Below are positions 53,019-62,832 of a DNA stretch of 64,000 nt, one piece after another. The position numbers and the translations under genes were made by a program. Source of the stretch: Mycobacterium sp. Its GTDB lineage: Bacteria > Actinomycetota > Actinomycetes > Mycobacteriales > Mycobacteriaceae. How positions within the stretch are numbered: the first letter of the stretch is position 1; every line of letters starts with the position of its first letter. The DNA lies in the NCBI RefSeq assembly GCF_004298145.1, contig NZ_SCRH01000040.1, positions 1 to 64,000 on the forward strand, in the 5' to 3' direction. Under the pieces are notes generated by a model. That model made no database searches. It was not told the DNA's origin and worked only from the letters and a program-made list of their open reading frames with translations.

Positions 53019-54272
53019 TTACGGCGCCAGCCAGGCCAGCGCGGCGACCGTCAGCGCCTGGGTGCCGGTGTCGAGGGTGGGCTGGATGACGGGGGCGAAC
53101 CGCGGGGAATGGTTGACGGGAATGTCCTCGCTGGTCCGGCCCGCCGAGTCGGCCTTCCGATAGGTATCGGGGTCGATTCCGCCTATGCCCCAATAGCTGT
53201 AGGGGGCGTTGAGCGCGTCGGGGATGTCGCTGAAGTCCTCACTCGCGGTCTGCGGGGGAAGGTCGCATGCCCGGTCGCCGAAATAGTCGGCGAACGCGGC
53301 CCGCACCCGCGCGGTGACCGTGGGATCGTTGTCGGTCGGCGGAAAGTGGTCCACCAGCTCGAATTCGGGTTCCTTCGGGGATCCGGATGCCTGGCATTCG
53401 GCGGTGACGATGCGCCGGATCGCGTCGAGCATTCTGTTGCGGGTCTGGTCGTTGTAGGTGCGCAGGTTCAGTTCCAGCACCGCGCGGTCGCCGATCACAT
53501 TGCTCTTGCTGCCCGCCTCGATCCTGCCGATCGTCAGCACCGCGGCATCGGTGGGTGCGACCTCGCGCGAGACGACGGTCTGTAACCGGATGACGATCAT
53601 GGCGGCCAGCACCACGGGATCGACGGTCGCCTGCGGCATCGAACCGTGTCCACCGCGGCCATGCACGGTGATCCGCATGCTGTCGGCGGTCGTCAGGACG
53701 GGTCCTGGTCGGGTGGCCACCCGACCCGCCGGGAACGGAAGGACATGCTGGGCCAGGGCGACGTCGACGTGGCCGACGATCTTCGCCAGGCCGTCGTCGA
53801 CCATGCGTCTCGCGCCGTCTCCGACTTCCTCGGCGGGCTGGAACAGCGCGATCACGGTGCCGTGCCAACGCGCACGCGCCCCGGCGAGCAGCGAGGCGGC
53901 GCCGAGCAGACAGGTCACATGAACGTCGTGCCCGCAGGCGTGCATCACCGGCCGTTCGTTGCCGTCCGCATCGGTGGCGGTGACGGAGCTGGCGTACGAG
54001 AGGCCGGTGTCTTCGGCCACCGGCAGCGCGTCCATGTCGGCGCGCATCAGTACCGCTGGACCGTCGCCGTTGCGCAGGATCCCGACGACGCCGGTGCCGC
54101 CGATGCCCTCGTGTACGTCGTAGCCGGAGCCGCGCAGCCGGTGGGCCACCGCAGCCGCGGTGTTGTGTTCTTGGTGCGACAGTTCCGGATGCTGATGCAG
54201 GTTGCGGTAAAAGTCCTCCTGCCAGCCGCGGGCGTCGGCCAGGCCCGCGAGCACAGTCGAGTCACTGTTCAT
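53019..54272 (-). CDS. M20 family amidohydrolase
   Basis: RNLHQHPELSHQEHNTA, RADMDALPV, HACGHDVHVTCLLGAA, RGGHGSMPQATVDPV. Confidence 0.93.
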   Translation of the reverse strand: MNSDSTVLAGLADARGWQEDFYRNLHQHPELSHQEHNTAAAVAHRLRGSGYDVHEGIGGTGVVGILRNGDGPAVLMRADMDALPVAEDTGLSYASSVTATDADGNERPVMHACGHDVHVTCLLGAASLLAGARARWHGTVIALFQPAEEVGDGARRMVDDGLAKIVGHVDVALAQHVLPFPAGRVATRPGPVLTTADSMRITVHGRGGHGSMPQATVDPVVLAAMIVIRLQTVVSREVAPTDAAVLTIGRIEAGSKSNVIGDRAVLELNLRTYNDQTRNRMLDAIRRIVTAECQASGSPKEPEFELVDHFPPTDNDPTVTARVRAAFADYFGDRACDLPPQTASEDFSDIPDALNAPYSYWGIGGIDPDTYRKADSAGRTSEDIPVNHSPRFAPVIQPTLDTGTQALTVAALAWLAP

Positions 54273-54276
54273 CGTT

Positions 54277-54954
54277 TCAGTCCTCCCTGTTGCGGTGACG
54301 CTTAGTGAAAAGTCTTGTGGGAGAACAGGTGTCGGCGGCGGGCAACATCCAACCGCGCCGCTGCGAGAGCCAGCACAACACCGTCCCGGTCAGCGCTCCC
54401 ACCAATAGCCCCGGCGTCGGATGGTTGTGGTAGTTGAAGAGCACCAGCACGCCGCTGGCGACCAGTGCGCACGTGGCGTACAAGGTGTTGCCGCCGAAAA
54501 TGCCCGGCACCCGCCGCATCACGATGTCGCGCGTCGCGCCGCCGCCCACCGCCGAGATCGTGCCCAGCAGCAGCGCCGCCAACCAGCCGAGCCCCACGGC
54601 CAGCGTCTTGTGCGCACCGGTCGCGGCCCAGCATCCCAGCGCGAGCGCATCGACGACCGGCCACAGCCAATTCCACACCCGGCCCTCGACGCGGAACACG
54701 AACGCGATCCCCGCTCCGGCCAGCGCGGTCAGCAGGTAGGCGTAGTCGGTGAGGGCGACGGGCGTACCGCGCTGCAGCAGGGTGTCGCGGATGATGCCGC
54801 CGCCCAGCCCCGACAGCACCGCGAGCGCGGCGAAGCCGACGGGATCCAATTTGTCTTTGCGCGCGACCACACCGCCCAGCAGCGCGTTGCCGAACACACC
54901 GGTCAGGTCCACCGCACGGAACAAGTCCGTCATCGTCAGTTCGGCGATCACCAC
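54277..54954 (-). CDS. TRIC/UPF0126 family membrane protein
   Basis: DLTGVFGNALLGGVVARK, LGGGIIRDTLLQRGTPVAL, AVGGGATRDIVMRRVPGIF. Confidence 0.9.
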   Translation of the reverse strand: MVIAELTMTDLFRAVDLTGVFGNALLGGVVARKDKLDPVGFAALAVLSGLGGGIIRDTLLQRGTPVALTDYAYLLTALAGAGIAFVFRVEGRVWNWLWPVVDALALGCWAATGAHKTLAVGLGWLAALLLGTISAVGGGATRDIVMRRVPGIFGGNTLYATCALVASGVLVLFNYHNHPTPGLLVGALTGTVLCWLSQRRGWMLPAADTCSPTRLFTKRHRNRED

Positions 54955-54986
54955 ACCGACCGGGTACCCATTCGGGGCCGCGCGCC

Positions 54987-55613
54987 TTAAGGCTGGCCGG
55001 GTTTGAGCCGTACGAACAGCGCGTCGGCTTCGGTCAGCAAGCGCTCGCCGTCGGTCAACCGGCCCGACACGAAGATCTTGCGCCCGTCCACCCGGTCGAC
55101 GCCCGCGTCGAACCGCAGTTCCTTTTCCACCGGGACGATGTTGCGGTAGTCGATCTTGAGGTAGGCGGTGCGCTGGCGCGGGCTACCGGTGAGCACCGCG
55201 GCCGACAACCCGAGCACGGAGTCGAACAGCATCCCCAGGGCACCGCCGTGCACGGCGCCGTTGCGGCCGAGATGGAACCGGGCGAAGCGGGCCTCGCCGT
55301 GGATGCGGCCGTCGTCGCCTTTGTGGGCCGACATCGGGATCGTCAGGATGTTGCCGCGCATCGGCAGGTCCATCCGGCGCCCCGACGGGGACGCCCATTC
55401 GTCGGCGTCGAACGGTGTCAGCAAACCCGACACCTTCTCCAGCAGGTCGGCGGCCTCGGTGATCACCTCGTCGGGGGCGTCGACGGCGCGGGCGTGATCC
55501 TGCAACGTGCGCACGGCGTCGATGAACCTGCCGTAGTCGGGCCCACCCTTGACGGTGGGTTCGGGCGGGTTGAATCCCCCGCCGGGGTGTCGCTGATGTT
55601 CGGCCACCACCAC
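54987..55613 (-). CDS. PaaI-type hotdog thioesterase
   Basis: LGRNGAVHGGALGMLFDSVLGL...TAYLKIDYRNIVPVEKEL; GTG start proposed. Confidence 0.88.
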   Translation of the reverse strand: MVVAEHQRHPGGGFNPPEPTVKGGPDYGRFIDAVRTLQDHARAVDAPDEVITEAADLLEKVSGLLTPFDADEWASPSGRRMDLPMRGNILTIPMSAHKGDDGRIHGEARFARFHLGRNGAVHGGALGMLFDSVLGLSAAVLTGSPRQRTAYLKIDYRNIVPVEKELRFDAGVDRVDGRKIFVSGRLTDGERLLTEADALFVRLKPGQP

Positions 55614-55651
55614 ACCGTATTGCCCGGCGGGCGCGCGCTTTCGCGTGGTGG

Positions 55652-56536
55652 CTAGCCGGTCTGCTGAGCCCCCGCGGCGGACAAGGTTTCGAACTCGTCG
55701 TCGGACAGGGTGATCTCGGCGGCGGCGACGTTCTCCTCCAGGTGGGCCACCTTCGACGTCCCCGGAATCGGCAGCATCACCGGTGAACGCTTCAGCAACC
55801 AGGCCAGCGCCAGCTGCGACGGCGTCGCGTCGTGCTCGGCGGCGATGCGCGCCAGCGGGCCGTCGGGGGCGGCCAGCGGTCCGGCGGCCAGCGGGAACCA
55901 CGGGATGAAGCCGATGCCCTGTTCGGTTACCGCGTCCAGCAGCGGCTCGGCGTCGCGGGCCGACAGGTTGTACATGTTCTGCACCGACACGATCTCGGTG
56001 ATCTTTTGAGCCTCGGCCAGCTGGTCGACGTTGATCTCGGACAGGCCGATGTGGCGGATCTTGCCTTCGTTTTTCAGGGCGACCAGCTCGCCGACCTGAT
56101 CCTGCAGCGGGAAGTGGTGGTCGATGCGGTGCAGCTGGAACAGGTCGATGGTGTCCACCCCCAGCCGGCGCAGGCTCAGCTCGCATTCCTGGCGCAGATA
56201 ACTGGGATTGCCCAATGGAATCCAGATGTCCGGCCCGGTGCGCAGCAGCCCCGCTTTGGTCGCGATCACCAGGCCGTCATAGGGATGCAGCGCCTGGTGA
56301 ATGATCTCCTCGGAGAAGTACGGGCCGTAGGAGTCCGCGGTGTCGATGAAGTTCACCCCGAGTTCGACGGCGCGTCGCAGCACCCGCACGCATTCGTCGC
56401 GGTCGTCGGGCGGGCCCCACACGCCCTTCGCGGTCAGGCGCATCGCTCCGAAGCCGAGGCGGTTGACGGTCAGATCTCCACCGAGGGTGAACGTTCCCGA
56501 CGCCCCGGCAACGGTTTTCGAGTCTTGTGTGGTCAC
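55652..56536 (-). CDS. Aldo/keto reductase
   Basis: LGFGAMRLT, GVNFIDTADSYGPYFSEE, VIATKAGL, IDLFQLHRID, IRHIGLSE; GTG start. Confidence 0.94.
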   Translation of the reverse strand: MTTQDSKTVAGASGTFTLGGDLTVNRLGFGAMRLTAKGVWGPPDDRDECVRVLRRAVELGVNFIDTADSYGPYFSEEIIHQALHPYDGLVIATKAGLLRTGPDIWIPLGNPSYLRQECELSLRRLGVDTIDLFQLHRIDHHFPLQDQVGELVALKNEGKIRHIGLSEINVDQLAEAQKITEIVSVQNMYNLSARDAEPLLDAVTEQGIGFIPWFPLAAGPLAAPDGPLARIAAEHDATPSQLALAWLLKRSPVMLPIPGTSKVAHLEENVAAAEITLSDDEFETLSAAGAQQTG

Positions 56537-56593
56537 TTCTCCGACCGTACTCGCCGAACGCCGCCGCGCATCGTGGCGTGGCAAGCTGAGCCC

Positions 56594-57094
56594 ATGGACC
56601 TAGCAGCGCTCGAGGAACTTCCCCTGACCTATCGGGAAGTGGGGGCGACGGCGTCCGGCGAGCTGCCCGCGGGGTACGACCATCAACATGCCGAGCGCCA
56701 AATCGGCACGGGGCGGCAGCGTTTCGAGCAGGCCGCTCACGCCGTCATGCGCTGGGGCATGCAGCGCGGCTCCGGGCTGCGCGTGCGGGCCAGCTCCGAG
56801 GTCGCCGTCGTCGACGCGGTGGTGGTGGTGCGGATGGGTTTTCTGCCGGCGCCGTGCCGCGTCGTGTACGTCGTCGACGAACCCGACATCCGTGGCTTCG
56901 GCTACGGCACCCTGCCCGGGCACCCGGAGTCCGGCGAGGAACGTTTCGTGGTGCGTCACGACCCGAGCACCTCCGCGGTATACGCGGAGGTGTCGGCGTT
57001 CTCCAGGCCCGCAACCTGGTGGAGCAAGGCCGGCGGGCCGCTGGTGCGGGTCACCCAGCGCGTCATCGCCAAGCGCTATCTGCGGGCGGTGTGA
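56594..57094 (+). CDS. DUF1990 family protein
   Basis: LTYREVGATA...RFEQAAHAVMRWGMQRGSGLRV...FGYGTLPGHPESGEERFVV. Confidence 0.9.
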   Translation: MDLAALEELPLTYREVGATASGELPAGYDHQHAERQIGTGRQRFEQAAHAVMRWGMQRGSGLRVRASSEVAVVDAVVVVRMGFLPAPCRVVYVVDEPDIRGFGYGTLPGHPESGEERFVVRHDPSTSAVYAEVSAFSRPATWWSKAGGPLVRVTQRVIAKRYLRAV

Positions 57095-57103
57095 CGCACC
57101 CGG

Positions 57104-57559
57104 TTACCGCTCGGCGATGCTGCCTCCGATGCTGCCACTGTGCACGCCCTGCGCCAGCCGGGCCAGCGCGAGGGCACCGACCAACAAACCGAAGTCGCGC
57201 AGCGCGACGTCGTAGAAGCCGGGCCCGGTGACCAGGTCGATGATGATCCCGGCCAGCCAGGCCGCGACCACCCAGGCACCCAGCCGTGGGGCGACCGCCA
57301 CCACAACCCCGGCCACGATCTCGATGGTGCCGACCAGGTACATGCACTGATCGGCCGTCCCGGGAACCAGGTCATTGATCCAGCCGGCCAGATACATGCT
57401 CCAGTGATGCGGGTGGGTCAGCAGGTTGAAGAACTTGTCCAGCCCGAACGCGATGGGCGCGATCGTGAAGACGGTGCGGAGCAGGAAATATGCCGAATAG
57501 GCCGGGTCCCGCAACTGCTCGGCGAGGCCGGGGGCCGCGCCGGCTTGCTTGGTGCTCAT
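57104..57559 (-). CDS. DoxX-like membrane protein
   Basis: Four TMs, FGLDKFFNLLTHPHHWSMYL, VGTIEIVAGVVVA. Confidence 0.8.
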   Translation of the reverse strand: MSTKQAGAAPGLAEQLRDPAYSAYFLLRTVFTIAPIAFGLDKFFNLLTHPHHWSMYLAGWINDLVPGTADQCMYLVGTIEIVAGVVVAVAPRLGAWVVAAWLAGIIIDLVTGPGFYDVALRDFGLLVGALALARLAQGVHSGSIGGSIAER

Positions 57560-57570
57560 GTTGCCTCCAT

Positions 57571-57614
57571 TTCTAACGGATAATATATTGAACGGTAGAA
57601 CGACTACACTGTAG
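57571..57614. promoter_or_regulatory. AT-rich divergent promoter/operator candidate
   Basis: TTCTA...TAGAA inverted arms 57571-57600 and CTACAcTGTAG palindrome 57604-57614 between divergent DoxX-like and HTH genes. Confidence 0.45.
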
Positions 57615-57649
57615 CGTCAAGCATTTCATCTTTTAGAAACGGCCATCGA

Positions 57650-58354
57650 ATGGACGACGGGGACCGCCTGCAGCGCGACGCCGCCGGCATCGGCACGCTC
57701 GCCGACCCGGTGCGCCGCCAGCTGTATCAGTTCGTGTGCGCCCAGCCGGCGCCCGTGAGCCGTGACCAGGCGGCCGACGGCGTCGGGATCGCTCACCACC
57801 AGGCCAAGTTCCACCTCGACCGGCTCACCGCCGAGGGCCTGCTGGAAACCGACTTCGCGCGCTTGACCGGCCGCTCCGGTCCCGGCGCCGGACGGACCGC
57901 CAAGCTGTATCGCCGGGCGCGTCGCGACATCGCGGTCAGCCTCCCGCAGCGCGAGTACGAGTTGGCGGGGCGCTTGATGGCGACGGCCATCGCCCGGTCG
58001 GCGGGCACCGGCGAACCGGTCATCGAGGTCCTGAACCGGGTCGCCCGCGACTACGGCCACGCGATCGGAGCCAGAGCCGGCAGGCACCCGCCCGCCGACG
58101 CCGCCGCCGCCCTGCAGCGCGCGGTCGCGGTGCTGAGCCGGTACGGCTATGAGCCTCGATTCGGCGATGACGAGGTCGAGCTCGCCAACTGCCCGTTCCA
58201 CGCCCTGGCGCAGGAACAGACGGAGCTGGCCTGCACCATGAACCACGCGCTGATCACCGGAGTGGCCGAAGCGCTGGCACCACACGAGCCCGACGCAAGA
58301 CTCTGCCCGGGGCGGGACCGGTGCTGCGTCGTGCTCACGCCGGGCGGCAAGTAA
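57650..58354 (+). CDS. HTH (ArsR/SufR-like) regulator with Cys-rich C-terminus
   Basis: IGTLADPVRRQLYQFVCAQ..HHQAKFHLDRLTAEGLLE wHTH; CPFHALAQEQTELAC and CPGRDRCC. Confidence 0.85.
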   Translation: MDDGDRLQRDAAGIGTLADPVRRQLYQFVCAQPAPVSRDQAADGVGIAHHQAKFHLDRLTAEGLLETDFARLTGRSGPGAGRTAKLYRRARRDIAVSLPQREYELAGRLMATAIARSAGTGEPVIEVLNRVARDYGHAIGARAGRHPPADAAAALQRAVAVLSRYGYEPRFGDDEVELANCPFHALAQEQTELACTMNHALITGVAEALAPHEPDARLCPGRDRCCVVLTPGGK

Positions 58355-58392
58355 GGTCGCCGAGCGTCACGCCAGCGTGGCGGCGAGCGGAC

Positions 58393-59334
58393 CTATGACC
58401 CCCAGCCGGACAGCAACCTTGCTGCGCCCGTGCACATCTCGTCGATGACCTCGCCCACCGACGTGTCGTCGCGGATCATCCCGACGCCCTGACCGGCGTC
58501 CACGGGCGCAATCCGGCAGTCCGCGGCGCCGATCGCCGCGGCCAGCTCCTCGCGGGCCCCCGAATCCAGCGCTTCCTCGTGACCCGTCCAGTGCTGGACG
58601 AAGTCGTTGGCCAACACCCGCGACGGGAATCGCGCCGGCCACGGCAGCCCCTTCGCGACGTCGAAGACCCGGGTGACGGCGGTATCGGTTTCGGAGGCGG
58701 AGACCAGGGCCCGGCGGCCGGCGTCGCCGGTCAGCGCCTCCGGGCATGCCGACAACCGGGTGCCCACCCATGCCCCGCTCGCGCCGGCGGCCAGCACCGC
58801 GGCCAGGCTGCGCGCCGAGGCGACGCCGCCGCCGGCCAGCACCGGCACCGTGACCGCGTCCAAGACGGCGTCCAGCAGCGGCAGCAGCCCCAGCTTGACC
58901 TCGCCGTGCCCACCGCCCTCGGACCCGCGAGCGACCAGGATGTCGACGCCCGCGTCGACAGCCCTTCGCGCCCCGGTACTGTCGTAAACCTGTGTGACGG
59001 TGGGGATTCCGACGTCATGCGCCGCGGCGACCCAGGACCAGTCGGTTCCGAAACTGACCGACAGCAGGGCGGGCCGCGCGGCGAGCGCATCCTCGAGCAG
59101 CCCGGCCTCGTTGCGCATCACCCAGTCGACCAGGCCGATGCCGAACCGCCCGTCGACGTGCTGCAACTGCTCGGCCAGCATCTCCCGGGTCGCGACGCTG
59201 CCCATGCCGACCATGCCCAGACCACCGGCCGCCGTGACCGCCGCTGCCAGGCGGCCGCCGGCGACCCCACCCATCGGGGCGTTGACGATGGGGGCGCGCA
59301 GACCGAAACTCGTCGCCCACGGTGTCGATAACAT
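58393..59334 (-). CDS. Nitronate monooxygenase
   Basis: PIVNAPMGGVAGGRLAAAVTAAGGLGMVG, LVARGSEGGGHGE, VLAGGGVASARSLAAVLAAGASGAWVGTRL. Confidence 0.93.
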   Translation of the reverse strand: MLSTPWATSFGLRAPIVNAPMGGVAGGRLAAAVTAAGGLGMVGMGSVATREMLAEQLQHVDGRFGIGLVDWVMRNEAGLLEDALAARPALLSVSFGTDWSWVAAAHDVGIPTVTQVYDSTGARRAVDAGVDILVARGSEGGGHGEVKLGLLPLLDAVLDAVTVPVLAGGGVASARSLAAVLAAGASGAWVGTRLSACPEALTGDAGRRALVSASETDTAVTRVFDVAKGLPWPARFPSRVLANDFVQHWTGHEEALDSGAREELAAAIGAADCRIAPVDAGQGVGMIRDDTSVGEVIDEMCTGAARLLSGWGS

Positions 59335-59528
59335 CGGCGGCTAGCGCACCGAGGGAAGGGTGTTCGGCACGGTCAGCAGACCCAGCGAGCACTCGATCCC
59401 GTGCGGCGCACGGCCTTCGGCGGGAATCGCAAGGTATTCGGCCGGTCGTGCCTCGGTCAACGAAATGGAATCCATCCGGGTCCTTCGCAGTTGCCAGGCC
59501 TTTTCACCCACGGCCTTGAGGATTGCTG

Positions 59529-59954
59529 TTAACCGCTCAGTAGCAGTATCCCCGCCGTGACGAGCCCGACCACCTTGACCGCCTCCAGCGCGACATAGCC
59601 GTAGTGGGCCCGCGAGCGCGGGCCGTCCGATCCGGCCAGCACCCTGTCGGAACGACGAGTCAACGCGGGCCGCACGACGACCAGCTGGACGGCCAGCGCG
59701 GCGACGACGACGGCAATCGCCGTGACGACGCCCGCCCGGCTGGGCCCCGCGATCACAATCGCCCCGATGACGAGCGCGAAAGCCACCTCGACGGTGTTGA
59801 GGGCGCGAAAGACCAGCCGCCCGATGCTGAGCCCGATCTGCAACGTCACATTGGGCGCCCGGAACTTCAGTGGGGCTTCCAGGAACGAGATGGCCAGCAC
59901 CATGCCGAGCCAGACAAAGCTGAGCGCGACGGCGACCGCCGTTCCGGTGCTCAT
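59529..59954 (-). CDS. Conserved four-TM membrane protein
   Basis: Hydrophobic; SFLEAPLKFRAPNVTLQIGLSIGRLVFRALNTVE; 4-bp overlap with regulator. Confidence 0.75.
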   Translation of the reverse strand: MSTGTAVAVALSFVWLGMVLAISFLEAPLKFRAPNVTLQIGLSIGRLVFRALNTVEVAFALVIGAIVIAGPSRAGVVTAIAVVVAALAVQLVVVRPALTRRSDRVLAGSDGPRSRAHYGYVALEAVKVVGLVTAGILLLSG

Positions 59955-60667
59955 TTGGCCGCCCCCTGCAGCGTGAGGTGAGCCAGACACAGATCCGGCT
60001 CGACGAACGAGTCGAGGCGGTCCACCGAGACCGGCGCTCCCCAGGTTTCCACGGCTCCCTGCATGAGGCCCAGATGCACCGGGCACACGACACTCGACCG
60101 GTCTTCGGCCAATTCCAGAAACGGGCAGTGCCGCAGTCCGACCTGCTGTTCTCCGTCGACCACCCGGCGTTCGGGCGCGAAGCCGAGTTCGTCGAGCACG
60201 TCGATCAAACGGGTGATGGCCTCTTCTGTGCTGGCCGCGTGGTCGGGCGGCGGATGCAGTTCGGCATCCACCATTCGCCCCCAGGCCCGGCCCGCGGCCA
60301 GGGCCTTGGGCCCGGGATCACCGTCGGCGGCGAAGGCCATGGTCAAGATCTCGGCCAGCAGCCGGTAATGCCGCGTTCCACCGCGATCCATCTGCCGGAC
60401 CGCGCGGAACATCAGCGGTGGGCGCCCCGGCCCTTTGCGGTCCAGCTCGACGTGCTCCACCTGCCCGTCGGTGACCAGGCTGTCGAGGTGGAAGCGGACG
60501 GTGTTGGGATGCACACCCAGCTCATCGGCGATCCCGGCGATGCTCATCGGATCCGGCGAGGCGCGCAGCAACCGCATCACCGCGCGGCGGCGGCCGGGCG
60601 ACTCCCCCGTTGCCGGATCCTGCAACTCCTGGAGTTTCCGGGTCTGCCGAGTCTTCTGGGTTCTCAA
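59951..60667 (-). CDS. HTH (ArsR/SufR-like) regulator with Cys-containing C-terminus
   Basis: MSIAGIADELGVHPNTVRFHLDSLVTDGQVE; CPFLELAEDRSSVVC. Confidence 0.85.
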   Translation of the reverse strand: MRTQKTRQTRKLQELQDPATGESPGRRRAVMRLLRASPDPMSIAGIADELGVHPNTVRFHLDSLVTDGQVEHVELDRKGPGRPPLMFRAVRQMDRGGTRHYRLLAEILTMAFAADGDPGPKALAAGRAWGRMVDAELHPPPDHAASTEEAITRLIDVLDELGFAPERRVVDGEQQVGLRHCPFLELAEDRSSVVCPVHLGLMQGAVETWGAPVSVDRLDSFVEPDLCLAHLTLQGAAK

Positions 60668-60691
60668 AAGGTCCCTCCCACTGCTTGTTCT

Positions 60692-61048
60692 TCACGCCCC
60701 GTCCGAATGCGCGACACTGGGGTGACCCGCCACCAGCGGTGTGTCGACGCCGAGTGGACCGACCTTGGCCGCCCCGCCCGGAGATCCCAAGGGTTCGTCG
60801 CGGCCCGGCAGCGTCTCGGCGAAGAAGGCTCCATTGTCGGCCAGGTGGGGTTTGAGGTCCTCGGGCAGGTCATCTTCGTAGTAAATCGCCTCCACCGGAC
60901 AGACCGGCTCGCACGCGCCGCAATCGACACACTCGTCTGGATGAATGTAGAGCGCCCGACCGCCTTCGTAAATGCAATCCACCGGGCACTCCTCGACGCA
61001 GGAGCGGTCCATCACGTCGATGCATGGCTTCCCGATCACGTAAGTCAT
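60692..61048 (-). CDS. fdxA: 7Fe ferredoxin
   Basis: MTYVIGKPCIDVMDRSCVEECPVDCIYEG...CVDCGACEPVCPVEAIYYEDDLP. Confidence 0.96.
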   Translation of the reverse strand: MTYVIGKPCIDVMDRSCVEECPVDCIYEGGRALYIHPDECVDCGACEPVCPVEAIYYEDDLPEDLKPHLADNGAFFAETLPGRDEPLGSPGGAAKVGPLGVDTPLVAGHPSVAHSDGA

Positions 61049-61104
61049 GCGCTAGAGTTTACACAACATCCATTGTAAGAATTAGTGAATCAGGTCGGAG
61101 AATC

Positions 61105-61410
61105 ATGGCTGCCAACGAACTTGACGTCCGCGAGCTGCGTAAGCCGGACAAGCACCCGACGATCTTCGCGGCCTACGCCGCGCTGAAGGTCGGCGAATCG
61201 TTCGTTCTGGTGAACAATCACGACCCCAAGCACCTGCGCGAGGAATTCGAGGCCGACTATCAGGGCGGCTACGGGTGGGAATACCTTGAGACAGGCCCCG
61301 CCTGGCGGATCCGGATAGGTAAGCTCATCGACACCCCACCCGCTGTGCACCATGGACACGAAGAGCTGGTCCTGGAGCCACCGCAAAGCGCCGCGCCACA
61401 GGAGATCTGA
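61105..61410 (+). CDS. DUF2249 family protein
   Basis: LDVRELRKPDKHPTIFAAYAALKVGESFVLVNNHDPKHLREEFEADY...GWEYLETGPAWRIRI. Confidence 0.9.
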   Translation: MAANELDVRELRKPDKHPTIFAAYAALKVGESFVLVNNHDPKHLREEFEADYQGGYGWEYLETGPAWRIRIGKLIDTPPAVHHGHEELVLEPPQSAAPQEI

Positions 61411-62249
61411 TGCCAGGAGAACGAGTAGGTTCCGAACTTCCGCTACCGGCATCGCGCCGCGACGACGAAGCGGTCGGTGGCCACTGGCTGCTGGCGCGGC
61501 TCGGTAAGCGCGTGTTGCGTCCCGGCGGTCTCGGGCTGACCCGCACCCTGCTGTCCCGCGCGGAGCTGACCGGCGCCGACGTGGTCGAGCTGGCGCCGGG
61601 CCTGGGCCGCACCGCCACCGAAATCGTTGCCCACGGGCCACGGTCGTACCTCGGCGCCGAAGGCGACCCGGACGCGGCCAACATCGTCCGCGGCGTGCTC
61701 ACCGATCTCGGTGCGCAAAATGCCTCCGTGCGGCTCGCGGACGCGGCCGAGACCGGATTGCCGGACGCCAGCAGCGATGTCGTCATCGGAGAGGCGATGC
61801 TGACGATGCAGGGCGACACGGCCAAGCATGCCATCGTCGCAGAGGCGACCCGCGTACTGCGGCCGGGCGGTCGCTACGCGATCCACGAACTGGCCCTCAC
61901 ACCGGACACGGTGTCCGAGGAGGTCAGCGCCGACATCCGGCAGGCGCTCGCCCGTTCCATCAAGGTCAACGCGCGTCCGTTGACGATTGCGGAGTGGTCG
62001 AAACTGCTCACCGAGCACGGATTGGTGGTCGATCACGTCACGACCGCGCCGATGGCCCTGCTGCAACCCCGCCGGCTGGTCTCCGACGAGGGACTCGTCG
62101 GGGCGCTGCGCTTCGCCAGGAATGTGATCGTGCAGCACGACGCCCGTAAGCGGGTTCTGGCGATGCGCCGTACCTTCCGCAAGCATCGCCAGCAACTGAC
62201 CGCCGTCGCCATCGTCGCCCACAAACCGGCGGCAACGGCCACCGGCTAA
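61410..62249 (+). CDS. SAM-dependent methyltransferase
   Basis: VVELAPGLGRTATEIV, SSDVVIGEAMLTMQ, RVLRPGGRYAIHELAL. Confidence 0.88.
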   Translation: MPGERVGSELPLPASRRDDEAVGGHWLLARLGKRVLRPGGLGLTRTLLSRAELTGADVVELAPGLGRTATEIVAHGPRSYLGAEGDPDAANIVRGVLTDLGAQNASVRLADAAETGLPDASSDVVIGEAMLTMQGDTAKHAIVAEATRVLRPGGRYAIHELALTPDTVSEEVSADIRQALARSIKVNARPLTIAEWSKLLTEHGLVVDHVTTAPMALLQPRRLVSDEGLVGALRFARNVIVQHDARKRVLAMRRTFRKHRQQLTAVAIVAHKPAATATG

Positions 62250-62417
62250 CCCCTCGAAAAGGCTTGGGCAAGGCCTCCACCCCCCACCTTTGCGTCGCTT
62301 CTGATTTCGGGCACCGACTTTGGGCCCGTTCCGCAATCTCCGCGTGACGGTTTAGTGACGCCCTCTGACGTAACTTGGCTGCGGCAGTTGTGGGGAGGAC
62401 AAAGGAGCGTGCCGGCC

Positions 62418-62651
62418 ATGGGTGTTAGCCCGCCGTTGTTGACGGATTCCGACCTCGACGCGTTGGCGTCGGATTTCCTGCAGTCGCATTACCTCGGCCC
62501 CATCTACGCCGATTGGTCACCCGATCGGCGACTCGACATGTTCCTGAGGCGGCGCGGCCTCACCAGGGTGGCCAACGACGGCGACCTGTCCCACAACGTC
62601 TTGCAACGCATCATGTCCCGGGCGGGCCGTGCCTCATTGGCGCGGCATTGA
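62418..62651 (+). CDS. Small conserved mycobacterial hypothetical protein
   Basis: 77 aa, LLTDSDLDALASDFLQSHYLGPIYADWSPDRRLDMFLRRRGL; coding-like composition. Confidence 0.55.
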   Translation: MGVSPPLLTDSDLDALASDFLQSHYLGPIYADWSPDRRLDMFLRRRGLTRVANDGDLSHNVLQRIMSRAGRASLARH

Positions 62652-62832
62652 TCGGTCTGCTCTTCTGCTGCAGAACCAGGTAGGCGATCGCGATGGACAA
62701 GAACCTTGAAAAAGTTCGATTTTCGTCGGCCAAAATGACGACCCACGCATTGGTACAGACGTACTATTGCGGTCGAAAGCTGGACGTGCCACCGGGGACG
62801 GATGAGTCGTTGAGGCTAGCGGGGAGGGGACA

